Positions 34,785 to 42,198 of a stretch of 44,684 nucleotides of DNA are shown in pieces; position 1 is the first letter of the stretch, and every line of letters begins with the position of its first letter. The notes below the pieces were generated by a model. That model had not been told where the DNA came from. It saw only the letters and a program-made list of their open reading frames with translations, and made no database searches. The DNA is from Amycolatopsis coloradensis. Its GTDB lineage: Bacteria > Actinomycetota > Actinomycetes > Mycobacteriales > Pseudonocardiaceae. The translations under genes were made by a program, and so were the position numbers. The stretch lies in contig NZ_MQUQ01000007.1 of the NCBI RefSeq assembly GCF_001953865.1, forward strand, positions 14,274-58,957, read 5' to 3'.

Positions 34785-35429
34785 GAATCCCCCTTGGAAC
34801 TACAGAATTTCCCCCGAGGACGCACACAACGCGCCGAGTCCTGGGGTTTGCCAACCGCCGTGCGACAGCAGAGACGAGGGGATTGGGCGCACCTGGTGCT
34901 CAGCACGGGAAGGATCACCACAGCCCGCCAGGATTCGACCGGCGTGCCGTCACGAACGACGACGGGTGCTTACGTGCGAGGTCGGGTCGTCCCGATCACG
35001 TCCACGGCGCATGGGATAGGCAGAGCCCGGCCGAGTCGACTGTGGACAGAGCAGCACGAAACACGGTGGCACGCAGCAACAACCATGAGCACGAGGTCCC
35101 CCAACCTCCGGTGTGACCAATTCCCCCTGAATCAGCCGGCAAGCAATCGGACGGTCCTTTTAGGAGCACGCTCGGCACTTGCTGAGATCCACTCTTTCCC
35201 GGAAAACTACTCTGCGTCAAGGGCGACTTCATCGGGTCTACCAGCCATAACGCTCTGTTGCCGTCCAGATTGCCGGGAGATTCAGGCGCCCGCGACCACA
35301 CACAGCGACGAGAGTTCGCGGTCATTGCCGCTGGTCGCGGGCCGGATCCGGTCTGCCGTAAAGGATCTCGACGCGCTATCGTGTGCAACACACGTCAACG
35401 TCTTGACAGGACAGCAGAAGGGGGGAGTG
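34785..35429. other. Long divergent intergenic region
   Basis: 645 bases between the minus-strand cluster and a plus-strand gene. It must contain the cluster promoter. Visible elements are a 15-bp dyad CGTGTG-CAA-CACACG (35380-35394) next to TTGACA (35403), and a Shine-Dalgarno-like GGGGGAATT on the minus strand near 35120 without a convincing ORF. Lower GC than its surroundings. Confidence 0.45.
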
Positions 35430-36086
35430 ATGCGTACCAAGCACACCGATGGTTGGGCCGAAGCGGTCGAACTCGAACACGACCTCGCGCTCGGCGTCGA
35501 GCCCGAGGCGATCACGCCTCCCCCGACCCTTCCGACGGGTCGCGACGACGGCGAACGGGTTCTTGCCGAGTTTTCGCGCGCCCGCCAAGTGCACTTGCGC
35601 TACGAGCGATTCGAGAGCCGGGACGTGCTGCACGTACCGGACGGGCCGTCGTTTGTGGTCGGGTCTCCCGGGTTCGTCGCCACCGCCATCGTCGGTACCG
35701 CTCTACGCCGGGCCCGGCAACGCGGTAAGGCCAGGGCGATGGCCGCACCCCAATGGCACGAACACAACCTCGACGTCACCGTCGTGACCACCCATCGGCT
35801 CTGGTGCCACGTCGACGGCATCTGGGCGAACTTCAACTTCGACGAGATCTCCGGAGTCGAACTCACCGCGTCGATACCGGCACTGACGCTGGCTTTCCGC
35901 AGCACAACACCGCTACGCATCAGCGGAAAGTGGGCACCGTGGATCGCGGTCGCGAGCGCCTATGGAGCTTTCGGGCACCAGGCCCGCCAGCTCCCAGCGC
36001 TCGCCCCCCTTCGATCGGCCAGCCGGACCGCCACGGCGGCCACCACCGATGCCGCCGTCCACGTGCGCGACCGCGGCCGGCGGTAG
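35430..36086 (+). CDS. Hypothetical protein (218 aa)
   Basis: A 218-aa protein. The charged N-terminus (DGWAEAVELEHDLALG) is followed by RARQVHLRYERFESRDVLHV and VVGSPGFVATAIVGTALRRARQRG. The middle reads as beta-rich (LDVTVVTTHRLWCHVDGIW, NFDEISGVELTAS), and a hydrophobic IAVASAYGAFG lies near the C-terminus. It resembles a PH-like beta barrel with a helix, but that is only a guess. The ATG at 35430 is preceded by AAGGGGGGAG, and a 15-bp dyad lies 35 nt upstream. A strong terminator follows. Confidence 0.75.
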   Translation: MRTKHTDGWAEAVELEHDLALGVEPEAITPPPTLPTGRDDGERVLAEFSRARQVHLRYERFESRDVLHVPDGPSFVVGSPGFVATAIVGTALRRARQRGKARAMAAPQWHEHNLDVTVVTTHRLWCHVDGIWANFNFDEISGVELTASIPALTLAFRSTTPLRISGKWAPWIAVASAYGAFGHQARQLPALAPLRSASRTATAATTDAAVHVRDRGRR

Positions 36087-36133
36087 CGCATCCTCAAACG
36101 CCACCCGTCACGCTCTCCACGCGACTACTCACG

Positions 36134-36171
36134 ACTGAGGCCCAGCCCTGTTTCTCGGGCTGGGCCTCAGT
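36134..36171 (+). terminator. Perfect 15-bp hairpin terminator
   Basis: 15-bp arms (36134-36148 with 36157-36171) pair without mismatch around an 8-nt loop containing TTTCT. It lies 47 nt past the stop of the 218-aa gene. Confidence 0.85.
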
Positions 36172-36230
36172 GCAGCGTCGTGCAGGCGGAGCCGCCAAGC
36201 AAGCCGATCTCACCGTGAAAAGGAAATCAC

Positions 36231-36271
36231 CAAAACCCGTGCCGTATAGGTCGTTATACGCGATGTGACGG
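36231..36271. promoter_or_regulatory. Nested palindrome containing the shared 16-bp motif
   Basis: An inner dyad, CGTATA-ggtcgt-TATACG (36243-36260), is flanked by an outer pair, AAACCCGT and ACGGGTTT. The inner part repeats ATAGGTCGTTATACGC seen at 18455. It lies in the 331-base gap between the 218-aa gene and lsr2, which otherwise holds only the terminator above. A binding site is the likeliest role; the regulator is unknown. Confidence 0.45.
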
Positions 36272-36417
36272 GTTTGACATATTCCCTCGACGCACGTCGC
36301 CTGTTGCGCGCCCTCGTCCATGACGTCGGGCAGTTCTGTTCCCCCCAGTGCAAGCCGGAAGCAGCAGCAAGTCGTCCCCAACGCTCACTGATCGGGCGCG
36401 ATCGCGCGACGCCGATG

Positions 36418-36771
36418 CTACTTCTTCGTGTGGTATGCCTCGACAATCTCGGAGGGAATGCGGCCGCGGTCGGAGACCGTGTAGCCCTGTTTGCGCGCCC
36501 ACTTGCGAATCGCTTGGTTCTGCTCGCGATCAACTCCGGCGGGCCGCGCCGGGGCGGTAACAACGACCGGATTTCGCTTGGCGATCCGTCGGCGGCCGCC
36601 GGCGCGTCGGGCGTGCTCGACGTACTGCGCGAGCGCATCACGCAATTCTTCTGCGTTCTCGGCAGAGAGGTCGATCTGGTAAGTCACCCCGTCCAGTCCG
36701 AAATCGACTGTCTCCTCCGCCTCACCACCGTCCAGGTCGTCGACGAGTGTGACCTGCATTTTCTGTGCCAT
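36418..36771 (-). CDS. lsr2: Lsr2 nucleoid-associated silencer
   Basis: A 117-aa protein matching Lsr2 throughout. [18 protein letters not shown] opens the dimerisation domain, with [15 protein letters not shown] and [17 protein letters not shown]. After a basic linker (RRIAKRNP) the DNA-binding domain reads [20 protein letters not shown], with the minor-groove RGR hook, then [10 protein letters not shown]. Lsr2 is the actinobacterial counterpart of H-NS: it bridges AT-rich, often foreign, DNA and represses it. Its presence in an accessory region may be a second copy beside a chromosomal one. The ATG at 36771 is preceded by GGGGAAT. The start is confirmed by family length (about 110-118). Confidence 0.95.
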   Translation of the reverse strand: MAQKMQVTLVDDLDGGEAEETVDFGLDGVTYQIDLSAENAEELRDALAQYVEHARRAGGRRRIAKRNPVVVTAPARPAGVDREQNQAIRKWARKQGYTVSDRGRIPSEIVEAYHTKK

Positions 36772-37144
36772 CAGGTGATTCCCCTATGTCGCGTACGATA
36801 TTGATGATCGTGGACGCGCAGCCTGCGACCGCACCCCCAGGACAGTCCACTGCGGCACACTGCGCGATCTGGTCGCCACAGCGAAGAACCTCCGAGGGAA
36901 GTGCTGCGGCCGGTTCATCGAGCTAGTCTGCGGCGCGGATCTCATATTCCTACCACGTATCCCCGCAACACATTGCTAGGCACGACTAGGCATGTCCTTC
37001 ACGAGACAGGATCGCGAGTCTGCACCGGCAGCCAACCACAATGCGGATCGCGCTCACGACGACGTAGGGCTCTCACAATCCGATGACTCGCGATCGCTTG
37101 CCGGAGCCCGCCGACACCAGGCCCTTGCATGGCAGGATTCGGCC
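36772..37144. other. Intergenic region between lsr2 and the XRE regulator
   Basis: 373 bases. An AT-rich patch immediately upstream of lsr2 (near 36790-36815) is the probable promoter, and a short direct repeat CTAGGCA occurs twice near 36977-36991. No ORF with coding character. Confidence 0.4.
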
Positions 37145-37633
37145 TCAGGCAGAGTTTTCACCGTCGGCGCCGACATTGCCTGGATCAGCCTGACTGTGCT
37201 TCTGCTCGAGTGCCAGCAGCTGATCGATCACATTGCCCACAACGCCGAGGTGATCATCGGACAGTTCGCCTAAGCGCGCCAGGGTTTCCCGCATTCCTCC
37301 GTCACGCCGGGCCAGGAGATAGCGAATCTGAGCCAGCGACTCGGTAGGGTCCTCATCGGTGAAGTAGCTGCGCTCAACCCCGAAGAACTCGGCCAGAATG
37401 ACCAGAGTGCTGAACTTGGGGTCGTCGGCGCGCCCCGTCCTCAGCCGCCAGATCGTTTGCGTGCTGAGGCTCCCGAGCTGTCTGCGCTCTATGCCCCTGG
37501 AGATCTCGGCGTCGCTCCACTCGCCGCCCTTGTCCTCCGGACGCAGCTTCGCCAGGTAGTCGAGCCGCTCGGCGACGGTGCTGCCTTTGCCGGGCTGCTT
37601 CAACTCCTGATGCTTGCCAGGCCCCTCCACCAC
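37145..37633 (-). CDS. EspR-like XRE-family regulator
   Basis: About 162 aa. STVAERLDYLAKLRP is followed by an HTH of the EspR-like type (SLSTQTIWRLRTGRADDPKFS, about 55-77) and a LAEFFGVERSYFTDED segment. The C-terminal helices (LGVVGNVIDQLLALEQ) probably dimerise. This architecture is widespread in actinobacteria as small DNA-binding regulators. A longer frame would begin at the ATG at 37684, but that lies inside an inverted repeat, while GGAGAGG sits just before a TTG/GTG/GTG run at 37630-37636, so I place the start there. Probably autoregulated via the repeat at 37651. Confidence 0.8.
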   Translation of the reverse strand: MVEGPGKHQELKQPGKGSTVAERLDYLAKLRPEDKGGEWSDAEISRGIERRQLGSLSTQTIWRLRTGRADDPKFSTLVILAEFFGVERSYFTDEDPTESLAQIRYLLARRDGGMRETLARLGELSDDHLGVVGNVIDQLLALEQKHSQADPGNVGADGENSA

Positions 37634-37650
37634 CAACCCCCTCTCCAGGA

Positions 37651-37699
37651 TCAACAGTTTTGGAACGCCCCAGACGTGAATCATTCCAAAACTGTTGAC
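37651..37699. promoter_or_regulatory. Perfect 15-bp inverted repeat upstream of the XRE gene
   Basis: Arms TCAACAGTTTTGGAA (37651-37665) and its exact complement (37685-37699) are separated by 19 nt. It lies 18 nt before the chosen start of the regulator. AT-rich compared with its surroundings. A likely autoregulatory operator; centre-to-centre spacing of 34 nt puts the arms on roughly the same DNA face. Confidence 0.75.
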
Positions 37700-38326
37700 G
37701 ACCGCCGGTCGGCATCATAGTGTGCTCCGAGGCTGGTCCACAACGTGGATCACCCGCGCAGCGTCGGCCATATCAGTGGGTGGCATGGCCGACGCAAGCT
37801 CGATGCAGGTCAGCCGACGATTCGGACAGTCGGCTGACCTGTATCAAAGGGGGTGGTGCGTTCCTGCCGCCGAGGGCAGGGGGTGGTACTGAGGCCGTCG
37901 GCGGCAGGAACGCGCGTGCTTCGCCAAAGGGGGTTTGGCGCACGCCCTCCCCCATTCTAAGGGGGTGGCGACCCAGGCGAGCTGGCTTTCGCTGAGACCG
38001 TCATCGATGCTGGCCGCGACTTTCGTGCTGCGTTGCCAGGTGATGCCGTCCCGTGATCACTGCCCGCGCTGACGTCCTCGTCGCGCCACGGCACTACAGG
38101 CCCGTTCTGAGCAGGACAAGGAAGAACCCCCGGCGCATGGGGTGGCGATGCGCGCCGGGGGTTCTTCGGCGGAGGCCGGGGGAAGTGCCCCCGCCATTCA
38201 CCGTGCTCACATCACGATGCGAGCACGGTTGGACTTGCGTGCCGTCGGGCAATGCCACCGTCCGCGCGAGTCCGTCAGCCGTGCCGGGGACGGCCCGCTC
38301 AGGGAAGTGGCCACTATGGACGGTTA
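37700..38326. other. Gene-free region with a cluster of perfect hairpins
   Basis: 627 bases without a supportable gene. Three hairpins follow one another: 37806-37841 (13-bp arms, 10-nt loop), 37858-37913 (16-bp arms, 24-nt loop) and 37922-37940 (7-bp arms, GGGGG loop). Four GGGGG runs at about 37850, 37880, 37929 and 37961 accompany them, three followed by TGG. The arms are unrelated to each other. Possible structured RNA, origin or transfer locus, or stacked terminators. Confidence 0.55.
38121..38167 (-). terminator. Perfect 16-bp hairpin terminator
   Basis: Arms 38121-38136 and 38152-38167 are exact complements with a 15-nt loop. It lies about 160 nt past the last gene of the minus-strand small-protein series and is a good candidate for its end. 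Confidence 0.7.
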
Positions 38327-38725
38327 CTACCCGGCGCCCTCTCGATCGCGTGAGACCGCTGCACCCGCTTGGCTCGACGCGAGAGTGTCCGCGGTCCGGC
38401 CGCAGCCTTGCCCACTGCCGGGCGTGCGCGTGGTTCTGGGCCGGGGAGTCGGGCCGGCCGTTCTCCTCACTTCTTCCTGATCGGCAGCAGCGTCGTACTT
38501 CTCGGCCCGTGCGGCGAGGCCGTCGGCGAACCGCCGAAGAAACAGAACGGCGGTGTGGAGGCCGGGACTGCTGGCGGGGTCCCATTCCTCTAGCTGCTCG
38601 GTGATCGCCGCGCCGAGGATGCGGTCCTCACCGGCCGCGACTCTGTGCTCTCGCGGGGACATGTCGTCAACGTAGGGCTGGGGCAGGAGCTGAAGCAGAT
38701 TCCGGCTGCTGTTCGTCGTCGTCAT
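38327..38725 (-). CDS. Hypothetical protein (132 aa)
   Basis: Residues about 1-75 are helical and acidic (NLLQLLPQPYVDDMSPREHR, LHTAVLFLRRFADGLAARAEKY). From about 85 the sequence becomes Pro/Arg/Thr-rich and low in order, with two cysteines close to a CGRTADT stretch. The ATG at 38725 overlaps the upstream stop in ATGA and has GGGGAG. No family recognised. The second half has weaker coding bias, so a late frameshift cannot be excluded. Confidence 0.65.
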   Translation of the reverse strand: MTTTNSSRNLLQLLPQPYVDDMSPREHRVAAGEDRILGAAITEQLEEWDPASSPGLHTAVLFLRRFADGLAARAEKYDAAADQEEVRRTAGPTPRPRTTRTPGSGQGCGRTADTLASSQAGAAVSRDREGAG

Positions 38726-38958
38726 TCGGAACTCCCCTTCCGCCATCCCAGATCGAGGAGCCGACGCTGGATCGCCCACCTCTGCGCCCCGATCTCATCG
38801 AGCCACCCTTCGTTCGCCGGGGCCACCTGCGACGCCAGAGCCTCATCGGCGTCGAGCTCGGCGCGCTCACGGAGCAGTTCGTCGCTCGTCATCGTGCTGA
38901 GGTCCTGGCCTCCGGCAGTGGCCGCCGCGCGGTCGCTGGCCGCGGCCGTGTCAAGCAT
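38722..38958 (-). CDS. Small helical hypothetical protein (78 aa)
   Basis: A 78-aa, Ala/Glu/Asp-rich product predicted to be mostly helical: TSDELLRERAELDADEALA then WLDEIGAQRWAIQRRLLDLG. Coiled-coil-like and cytoplasmic. The ATG at 38958 lies 16 nt after the WhiB-like stop, and the stop overlaps the next gene in ATGA. Possibly a small adaptor. Not recognised. Confidence 0.65.
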   Translation of the reverse strand: MLDTAAASDRAAATAGGQDLSTMTSDELLRERAELDADEALASQVAPANEGWLDEIGAQRWAIQRRLLDLGWRKGSSE

Positions 38959-38973
38959 GGATGAATGTCGCGT

Positions 38974-39362
38974 TCATGGGCGGGCCTTCGGTTCTCGGGA
39001 GTCGGGTGCGTGTTTGTCGAGCACGTCGTCGAGTTCGGCAGAGCCGTGGAGCGGTCTTCCGCCGAGTTCGCGGAGAAGGTCCCGGCGCAGTGCGCGCAAC
39101 GCCTTCTCGGGGAGGCCGCCCCAGACGCCGTACTCTCCGCCGACCAGTCCCGTTCGGAGGCAGAACCGGCGGATCGTGCACGCGTCCCGGCAGACCTTGG
39201 TCGCTCGCTGACTGTCCTGTTTGGTCGTGGATCCCACATCGCCGCGTCATGGTCCGGGTGATTCCGGCAGGCAGCTCGTGCCCACGGGTCTGACGCCGAG
39301 GGCGGGCTGGCCGCTGCGGATTCCGCGGCACTGGTCACCGCGGCGAGAGTCGAGGTAGGCAT
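38974..39362 (-). pseudogene. WhiB-family protein, frameshifted
   Basis: Two frames together give one Wbl protein. The first, from ATG 39362, encodes about 28 N-terminal residues then RAACRNHPDHDAAMWDP with the first cluster cysteine. The second encodes KVCRDACTIRRFC with the other three cysteines and GEYGVWGGLPEKALRAL, the diagnostic G-V-W-G-G turn. The join needs one extra base within 39213-39223. WhiB proteins bind a 4Fe-4S cluster and control transcription with sigma-A. The C-x3-C spacing is slightly wider than the usual C-x2-C. If the indel is a sequencing error, this is an intact gene of about 129 aa. Confidence 0.75.
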
Positions 39363-39406
39363 AATGAGGTCAGGTCACTTTCTTCGGTGGAAGTAGACCG
39401 GTCCGG

Positions 39407-39462
39407 GTGTGACCTCGCGTGAGTTCTCCGTGCCAACGAATAGGGCTCACGCGGGGTCACAC
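39407..39462 (-). terminator. 17-bp hairpin terminator
   Basis: Arms 39407-39423 and 39446-39462 pair with a single G-T wobble around a 22-nt loop. It overlaps the stop of the 47-aa gene and separates that operon from the WhiB-like gene. Confidence 0.75.
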
Positions 39463-39600
39463 TTCTCCGGCCGTCGAGGATGTCGTTCGCCGTCCCTCCA
39501 GCCGTCTCCGAAGTGCCCGCACCGCGAGGACGGTCCCAGCGAGACCGCCGACCAGCACCAGGAAGCTCACGAGGGCAAGCCCGACGATCTGCAACTCCAT
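39457..39600 (-). CDS. Single-pass membrane micro-protein (47 aa)
   Basis: A 47-aa protein. Residues 5-29 form one hydrophobic helix (IVGLALVSFLVLVGGLAGTV), followed by a basic RALRRRLEGRR tail that should face the cytoplasm. The ATG at 39600 has GGGAG 8 nt upstream and lies 2 nt after the previous stop. Last gene of a four-gene minus-strand operon. Function unknown. Confidence 0.65.
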   Translation of the reverse strand: MELQIVGLALVSFLVLVGGLAGTVLAVRALRRRLEGRRTTSSTAGEV

Positions 39601-39602
39601 GG

Positions 39603-40073
39603 TCACGCTCCCGTCGCGAAGCGGTGCTCGTAGCCGCAGGCCGGGCAGCTGGTCAGATCGAACGTCGGCGGCTCCGGCTCGGTCCGCACAGCGAAGGACC
39701 TGCAGTCCGGGCACCTCGGCCGCACCGTCGCCGGCGGCACGGACCCGTGCAGCCGCGGTGTGCCCGGCGGGCAGCTCGACGCCTGGCTCGTCACGTGGCG
39801 CCAGTCGGTCAGGCTGCGTCCGGACGGATCGGTCATCTCGATCGCTCCCTGGCAATACCGGCACTGGTCGCCGAAGCGCAGGAACGCCACGATCACGCTT
39901 GCGGCTCCGGCCGCGCGATCCGGCGCGGCGTCGTCGATCCGATAGCGGTACTCGCCGCCATCGGGGATCGGGCCCAGGACCTCGGTGATCCGGCCGGTGC
40001 GTTCTGGACCTCGGGTCTGGCAGGTCCCGATGATGATGTCGCCGGTCTGCGGCCGCACGAGCATGGTGGTCAT
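39603..40073 (-). CDS. DUF1918-like and zinc-ribbon protein
   Basis: A 156-aa product. Residues about 5-55 (RPQTGDIIIGTCQTRG, RTGRITEVLGPIPDGGEYRY) resemble the small SH3-like DUF1918 fold. A middle segment has CRYCQGAIEMTD and a distant SSCPPG. The C-terminal part contains two more pairs, RCPDCRSF and SCPACGYEH, a zinc ribbon. The whole suggests a zinc-binding adaptor for nucleic acid or protein. The ATG at 40073 has GAGGAGG and overlaps the previous stop in ATGA. Confidence 0.7.
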   Translation of the reverse strand: MTTMLVRPQTGDIIIGTCQTRGPERTGRITEVLGPIPDGGEYRYRIDDAAPDRAAGAASVIVAFLRFGDQCRYCQGAIEMTDPSGRSLTDWRHVTSQASSCPPGTPRLHGSVPPATVRPRCPDCRSFAVRTEPEPPTFDLTSCPACGYEHRFATGA

Positions 40074-40255
40074 CGAGACCTCCTCAGCAGAGGATGCGGC
40101 ACAGCCAGGTTGTCCAGTTCTGGGCAATACGGATTGATCGCGATCATTACCAGCCGCCCGAACGGATGCTTTCGGGTCTCCCGGGTGCTGAGCGTGTACT
40201 CGCACGCGCACCTGTTCGGCGGGGCTTCGACCGGATCAGTCAGGGCCTTGTCCAT
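40070..40255 (-). CDS. Small hypothetical protein (61 aa)
   Basis: A 61-aa product with two cysteines (NRCACEY) near residue 16 and a NPYCPEL segment, possibly a small metal site. A short basic middle (STRETRKHPFGRLVMIAI) links them. The ATG at 40255 lies 4 nt after the previous stop and its own stop overlaps the next ATG, so it is firmly inside the operon. No family recognised. Confidence 0.6.
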   Translation of the reverse strand: MDKALTDPVEAPPNRCACEYTLSTRETRKHPFGRLVMIAINPYCPELDNLAVPHPLLRRSR

Positions 40256-40259
40256 CGCT

Positions 40260-40544
40260 CTACACCTGTCCGACCAGGGTCGACAGGTAGGCGCCGGCGC
40301 TGGTGGTGGAGCCATCGGCGATCGCGCTGAGCCTGTTGTTCTCGGCGAGGGAATCCGCGACCCTCCTCCACAGCGCGGTGATCTGCGCGGTGTCGCCGTT
40401 GCCTTCCGTGTCGAGCTCGCGGCAGAGCAGGTCTAAGCCGGAGTCGTCGGGATCGAGGATCGCGGCGGCCAGATGGGCGTCGTCTCCGGTGAAGGAATCC
40501 TGAACCAGGCTGGTGACCAAGCTCCTCAACTGCGCTTCGTGCAT
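40260..40544 (-). CDS. Small hypothetical protein (94 aa)
   Basis: A 94-aa acidic, helical, soluble product: LRSLVTSLVQDSFTGDDAHL then LDLLCRELDTEG and ITALWRRVADSLAENN. First gene of the four-gene operon. The ATG at 40544 has a clear GGAGGT 8 nt upstream. No family recognised. Strong start signal and normal codon bias support it. Confidence 0.65.
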   Translation of the reverse strand: MHEAQLRSLVTSLVQDSFTGDDAHLAAAILDPDDSGLDLLCRELDTEGNGDTAQITALWRRVADSLAENNRLSAIADGSTTSAGAYLSTLVGQV

Positions 40545-40636
40545 GGGTGTCTACCTCCAGAATGTCGTTGCCCGGGAATGGGTCTTGTCGATGCGGTGGG
40601 ACGCGCGGCCACGGGCGGAAACCCGCCCGGCGGCGG

Positions 40637-40852
40637 CTACGCCACCAGCGTCAGGTTCGTGCGCATGTGCAGTTCACCCAGCGTCGCGAAGTGTCGATCG
40701 GCGTACGAATAGGTGCCCGGTGCTGCCTGCGGTGCGGGGCGCCAGACTTGGCCGTCGTCATCGCGAACCCCAGGCACGCCCTCGTCCGGGGCGGGGCCGA
40801 ACCCTGCCGTCCAGAAGGTCACCGGCTGCTGCGATTGGCTCGTGGTTTCCAT
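40637..40852 (-). CDS. Small hypothetical protein (71 aa)
   Basis: A 71-aa product rich in Gly/Pro/Trp (FWTAGFGPAPDEGVPGVRDD, GQVWRPAPQA) with a C-terminal YADRHFATLGELHMRTN helix. Probably disordered at the front. The ATG at 40852 has AGGAGGAA, the strongest ribosome site in this stretch. It stands alone between a hairpin cluster and the four-gene operon. Confidence 0.6.
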   Translation of the reverse strand: METTSQSQQPVTFWTAGFGPAPDEGVPGVRDDDGQVWRPAPQAAPGTYSYADRHFATLGELHMRTNLTLVA

Positions 40853-41204
40853 CTGCGTTCCTCCTGTTCGCTCAGGTGTCGTAAGGAGCGGGAAAAGGGC
40901 GAGGGCCAGGCCCGTCACGGGCCTGACGGCCCTGGCCCTCGCGTCTCTCGACCGGCCCTGCGAGGGGCGGTTCCGGCCGAGGCGGGAGAGCGGAACCCGG
41001 TGCCGGGGGACGCGGATGCACCGGGTTCCGCCAATGACGGCCAGGGCGCGGCGGGATGTGTTCTCGCCGGGGGTCGCGCGCTGCTGGCCGGGCTCCTGGT
41101 CGACTCGGCACGCCGGCTGCACCCAAGAAGGACCGGTGTGCCGAGTCGACGATCGTGGGCTCCGCTGTCGGCATGCCCGAGGTCTGAACTGCTCGGCCGG
41201 ACCG
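40853..41204. other. Gene-free region with three long perfect hairpins
   Basis: 352 bases. The hairpins are 40899-40942 (12-bp arms plus bulged extension), 40991-41032 (13-bp arms, 16-nt loop) and 41099-41150 (13-bp arms, 26-nt loop). The first is a plausible terminator for the gene at 41205. Three in a row is more than termination needs, and it parallels the cluster near 37806-37940. Confidence 0.55.
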
Positions 41205-41570
41205 TCACTCGAACCAAGACCCGCCTGGAAAGAACGCTTCGACGAGCCGAGCGAGTGCCTTTCCCGGCTCCCTTCTCTGCATCAGCGACAGCGTCTCCGC
41301 AGCGGGATCGGAGGTGGGCCAGGCGACTCCCCCACCGGGAGGCGGCTCCGGCACGGCCGCCGTCACGTCCCAGCAGGCCGGGCAGTACTCCCAGACCGGC
41401 ATTCGCGCCCAGGGCCACACCGTGACCGCTCCGCATGCCGCCGCCCAGAACTGGCGGGCGACCTTGTCGTTGTCCGGGGCGGTCAAGTTGAACGACCGGG
41501 CACCTGGATCGAGCCGGTGCAGTAGCCGCCGGTAGACACCGGTGGCGGCCAGGGGTTCCGTCCACGGCAC
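41205..41570 (-). CDS. Hypothetical protein (121 aa)
   Basis: A 121-aa product. YRRLLHRLDPGARSFNLTAP begins the ordered part; a CGAVTVWPWARMPVWEYCPACWD segment contains a C-P-x-C pair that may bind metal. The C-terminus is helical (LMQRREPGKALARLVEAFF). GTG start immediately after the stop of the 65-aa gene, so the two are coupled. No family recognised. Confidence 0.65.
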   Translation of the reverse strand: MPWTEPLAATGVYRRLLHRLDPGARSFNLTAPDNDKVARQFWAAACGAVTVWPWARMPVWEYCPACWDVTAAVPEPPPGGGVAWPTSDPAAETLSLMQRREPGKALARLVEAFFPGGSWFE

Positions 41571-41768
41571 TCATGCCACCGCGGCCGAGGAGGCACGCCG
41601 GGCTGCTTCGACGCACACGAGGTGTCGCTGACCAGGACTGCCGGGCCGAGCTTGCAGGGGCAGGCCGCACAGCGTGCCGACGATCTCCCCGACCGTGACG
41701 GTCTCGGGGGCGAGCAGCACGGCGTGATCCTGGCCGTTCTCGCCGTACATCCAGAAGACCTCTCGCAC
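41571..41768 (-). CDS. Small hypothetical protein (65 aa)
   Basis: A 65-aa product beginning MREVFWMYGENGQDHAVLLA, then a helix with VTVGEIVGTLCGLPL and RHLVCVEAARR. I prefer the GTG at 41768 because TGGAG lies 6 nt upstream; a TTG at 41780 is also open. An ATG with a good ribosome site at 41850 reads into another frame and fades, so a lost N-terminus cannot be excluded. Confidence 0.55.
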   Translation of the reverse strand: MREVFWMYGENGQDHAVLLAPETVTVGEIVGTLCGLPLQARPGSPGQRHLVCVEAARRASSAAVA

Positions 41769-42198
41769 AGTGCACTCCAAACTCAGCCGACAGGAAACCG
41801 GAGGCGCCGTCGGTCTGGCTGCGCCGAAGAACGATCACTGGATGTTTCATTGCGGCTCCAATGAGTGTTGGTGCAGCAGGCCCTCGCGGTGAGAAAAGCG
41901 GGCCATTGAGAGGCCCGGCGCGTCGGCTGCCGACGAACCTTTGAGACTCCGCGATCCATCGGCTTCCGACGCCGGGAGAGGGCCGCACCTACACGGCTGG
42001 GGGGCTGCCGCACGTCCCTCCCCCGACACCTTCGACCGGTCGGGTACTTTGACTTGCATACCCTCCGGCCTACGAGAAACATAGTCCAGGAATATTTATT
42101 TGCTAGTCAAGGACGCCATTCGGGTGAATGGCCGCGGAGCGCGGTCAGGGAGATGGGCGAGGCCACGGAGCGCGGCTCAGTCCACAGGAAGGAAGACG
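41769..42198. other. Divergent AT-rich promoter region
   Basis: 430 bases between minus- and plus-strand genes. At 42049-42110 an imperfect inverted repeat, TTGACTTGCATA against a complementary TATTTGCTAGTCAA, encloses an AT-rich segment (AATATTTATTTG) unusual for this DNA. It probably holds the promoter and operator for the XRE/DUF5753 gene at 42199. No gene is assigned. Confidence 0.5.

Noticed and set aside
34970..35092. 40-residue Cys-containing minus-strand frame upstream of the cluster, considered as a peptide precursor
   Set aside because: Weak ribosome site, mixed codon bias and no leader or core pattern; cannot be supported.
34515..36086. 523-aa plus-strand frame through the intergenic region
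   Set aside because: Only the part from 35430 has a ribosome site and coding bias; the rest is antisense to the 102-aa gene and then non-coding.
36772..37144. tRNA or attachment site near the repeated CTAGGCA
   Set aside because: No cloverleaf can be drawn and the direct repeat is only 7 bp.
41571..41850. ATG at 41850 (minus) with a good ribosome site leading to MKHPVIVLRRS
   Set aside because: The frame soon reads into shadow-like sequence across other genes; it may be a lost N-terminus but is not a supportable gene.
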